Part shown: positions 62,571 through 64,000 of the stretch, in pieces
How the letters are laid out: each line of letters starts with the position of its first letter
Position numbering within the stretch: position 1 is the first letter of the stretch
Source of the DNA: Streptococcus pyogenes
GTDB lineage: Bacteria; Bacillota; Bacilli; Lactobacillales; Streptococcaceae
Length of the DNA stretch: 64,000 nt
Assembly: GCF_002055535.1 (NCBI RefSeq)
Contig: NZ_LN831034.1
Coordinates: 1,178,001-1,242,000 of the forward strand
Direction of reading: 5' to 3'
Made by a program: the position numbers and the translations under genes
Notes under the pieces: generated by a model
What the model saw: the letters and a program-made list of their open reading frames with translations, nothing else
What the model was told of the DNA's origin: nothing
Database searches by the model: none

Positions 62571-63982
62571 CAGCTGGTTCTTTGCTTTCTTTTTGGCTTC
62601 GTTGTGTAACAAATCCAGTGCGCAAGCAATGCACTGTCCATTAAGCTAATGTCTCTATCATCATAAAGCGATTTATACCCAAAACCACCATTAGAGCCAA
62701 TTTGCCTCTTTTCACAGTTTGTGACTACTGCTGTCAAAGATGGCTGATCACTATGACAAATGGTTTCCTGCATGATCCCCTGCTCCCACATCATGTTAGC
62801 TGTGATAATTTCAGCAACTTTAGGCAATTCTGGTTTCTTTAGACCTTGATCTTTCATCTCCTGAGCAAGTAATTCTTGACCACTTGCACCATCAATGACA
62901 ACCTTAGCGATATCAGCCGATTTCAAAAAATTAATAATCCATTGAGTTCCATTTCTGACCGATAAACAGTCAATAGTCTCAACAAATACCTTATTTTCTG
63001 ATGTTCTTGCTGCAATTGATAGTGATACGTTGTTGCCATCTTGACCAAACTTGATACCGACAAAAAGCTTGCTTTTGAGTTCTGGCACTTGCTCAACTTT
63101 GAGTTTTGCCCATTCTTTTTCGGATATAACTGATTTTTGGTTAAAGGATGGCCAATAACCTAAGCGTTGGATGTTGTGATCAATCTCATCTTCACCTAAT
63201 TCAGCTTCGATTTTCCTCTCGTTGAGGTGGAATCCCATAGATGGGTTGGAAATATACCAGGAAGATACATCGTTAATCTTAACCATCTCAGGAACTGACC
63301 ATTCAGCCCAACCAGAATAACGCTTATTGCCTTTTAAGCAATCTTTCCGATATGCTTCAAATACTGTACCAGTAGATACCATCGTTGGCGGCGTTCCACA
63401 CATAATAGTCATTGGATTATCACTATCAGTAACTGTGTACTTCAATGCTGATTCTTGCTCAGATGTGTATTCTTGTGCCTCGTCAATGATAAGTAAGTCA
63501 AATCCCTCACCAAGTCCACCGTTTGATGTCCTAGTTCGGAACTGGATAACAGCGCCGCTGGCTTTGAACTCTATACGCTCTTGACCTTTGGCTTTATTTG
63601 ATATAAAGTCTTCTCCATCAACATAACCTGACATCTCAAGGTATTTTTTTACCTTTTCGAATGATGCATGAGATGTGCTAATTCGATGAGCTGTATGCAA
63701 GATTTTTAAACCTTTATGCAAAGCCCACAGCTCAACAATATAGACTACTTCCGTCTTACCGTTACGCCGTGGGATAGCATACCCATACTTTTGATGAACC
63801 CACAGACCATTTTCATCTATGGCCATAATTGGGATAAGCATATTTACTTGCCATGGATAGCAGCTTAGCCCTGTTTTTTTGTAGTAATTAATAGCTTCAT
63901 GCGCTAGAGATTTAGCAAAATGTAAATTTACCGATTGAGTAGGTCGCTGATTGCCAAGCTTTGTTTTCGTCTTAGTAACCAT
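62567..63982 (-). CDS. Phage terminase large subunit
   Basis: 471 residues from MVTKTKTKLGNQRPTQSVNLHFAKSL; AAGGAAT precedes this ATG, five codons inside the longer frame. ATPase with Walker A-like YAIPRRNGKTEVVY and Walker B FDLLIIDEAQEYT, then a nuclease domain (VGIKFGQDGNNVSLSIAART; ISLMDSALLAHWICYTTKPKRKQ). It packages DNA into proheads. The usual portal and minor head genes do not follow; the scaffold comes next. Whether its last residues are native or result from the deletion is unclear. Confidence 0.9.
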   Translation of the reverse strand: MVTKTKTKLGNQRPTQSVNLHFAKSLAHEAINYYKKTGLSCYPWQVNMLIPIMAIDENGLWVHQKYGYAIPRRNGKTEVVYIVELWALHKGLKILHTAHRISTSHASFEKVKKYLEMSGYVDGEDFISNKAKGQERIEFKASGAVIQFRTRTSNGGLGEGFDLLIIDEAQEYTSEQESALKYTVTDSDNPMTIMCGTPPTMVSTGTVFEAYRKDCLKGNKRYSGWAEWSVPEMVKINDVSSWYISNPSMGFHLNERKIEAELGEDEIDHNIQRLGYWPSFNQKSVISEKEWAKLKVEQVPELKSKLFVGIKFGQDGNNVSLSIAARTSENKVFVETIDCLSVRNGTQWIINFLKSADIAKVVIDGASGQELLAQEMKDQGLKKPELPKVAEIITANMMWEQGIMQETICHSDQPSLTAVVTNCEKRQIGSNGGFGYKSLYDDRDISLMDSALLAHWICYTTKPKRKQRTSC

Positions 63983-64000
63983 ACTTATTCCTTTCAATCG

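Larger units (their letters stand above)
45401..64000. mobile_element. Prophage, lysis/virulence end through terminase (runs off the right edge)
   Basis: A siphovirus-type prophage enters near 45400 with prx and spd3, then holds lysis, tail, connector, head and large terminase genes in mostly minus-strand order. The far end with integrase and repressor is beyond the window, so the attachment sites cannot be compared and the left boundary is approximate. Portal and minor head genes are absent between terminase and scaffold, which suggests a defective element. Toxin-type gene spd3 next to prx at the lysis end is the standard layout of S. pyogenes prophages. Confidence 0.88.

Noticed and set aside
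1..64000. CRISPR arrays, tRNA or rRNA genes
   Set aside because: No spaced direct repeats of CRISPR type, no tRNA cloverleaf or rRNA signatures were noticed on either strand; a model search (tRNAscan, Infernal) would be decisive.

Overview
The window is chromosomal DNA of a low-GC streptococcus, almost certainly Streptococcus pyogenes (group A). This rests on recognised proteins: the phage DNase Spd3 (MF3), the phage competence inhibitor paratox (Prx), a HylP-type phage hyaluronate lyase, PrsA, and a PmtA-like P1B-4 ATPase with PerR boxes. From memory the arrangement resembles the region of M1 strain SF370 that carries prophage 370.3; no search was run.

Positions 1-45115 are mostly host core genome: the end of nrdE, nrdF, a CLC channel, a dead IS3-family element sitting in a terminator, a small regulator/membrane-protein operon ending in a CPBP protease, alaS with a T-box leader, prsA, an O-methyltransferase, an OxlT-like MFS transporter, pepF, coiA, a 16S pseudouridine synthase, nagB, queA, a streptococcal protein of unknown function, a frameshifted beta-lactamase-like pseudogene, sodA, holA, comEC, comEA, plsC, a YfiC-like methyltransferase, a GIY-YIG protein, kup, a DEAD-box helicase, prfC, a YwaF-like membrane protein, murF, ddl, recR, a pbp2b relic, a formate/nitrite channel, niaX, niaR, gpmA, pyrD, a small membrane-protein gene and pmtA.

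Positions from about 45400 to the right edge belong to a prophage read from its lysis/virulence end: prx, spd3 and a small membrane protein, then on the minus strand lysin, a 36-residue peptide, holin, tail and baseplate genes including hyaluronidase, Dit and tape measure, a tail-chaperone pair with a canonical -1 slippery site, head-tail connectors, major capsid, scaffold and large terminase. No portal or minor head gene lies between terminase and scaffold, so the prophage looks packaging-defective.

Regulatory signals tie regions together. SigX (ComX) CIN boxes precede coiA, comEA-comEC and the prophage gene prx, so an inhibitor of competence carries the promoter signature of the late competence genes. 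Two PerR-box-like palindromes precede pmtA. A TGGTATATACCA palindrome fills the -35/-10 spacer of nagB. A T-box precedes alaS. Four genes (clc, rsuA, holA and the yfiC-like gene) have an extended -10 ending 6-7 nt before the ATG, suggesting leaderless transcripts. Relics (pbp2b remnant, beta-lactamase-like pseudogene, transposase with three stops, an odd coiA start) show ongoing gene decay.
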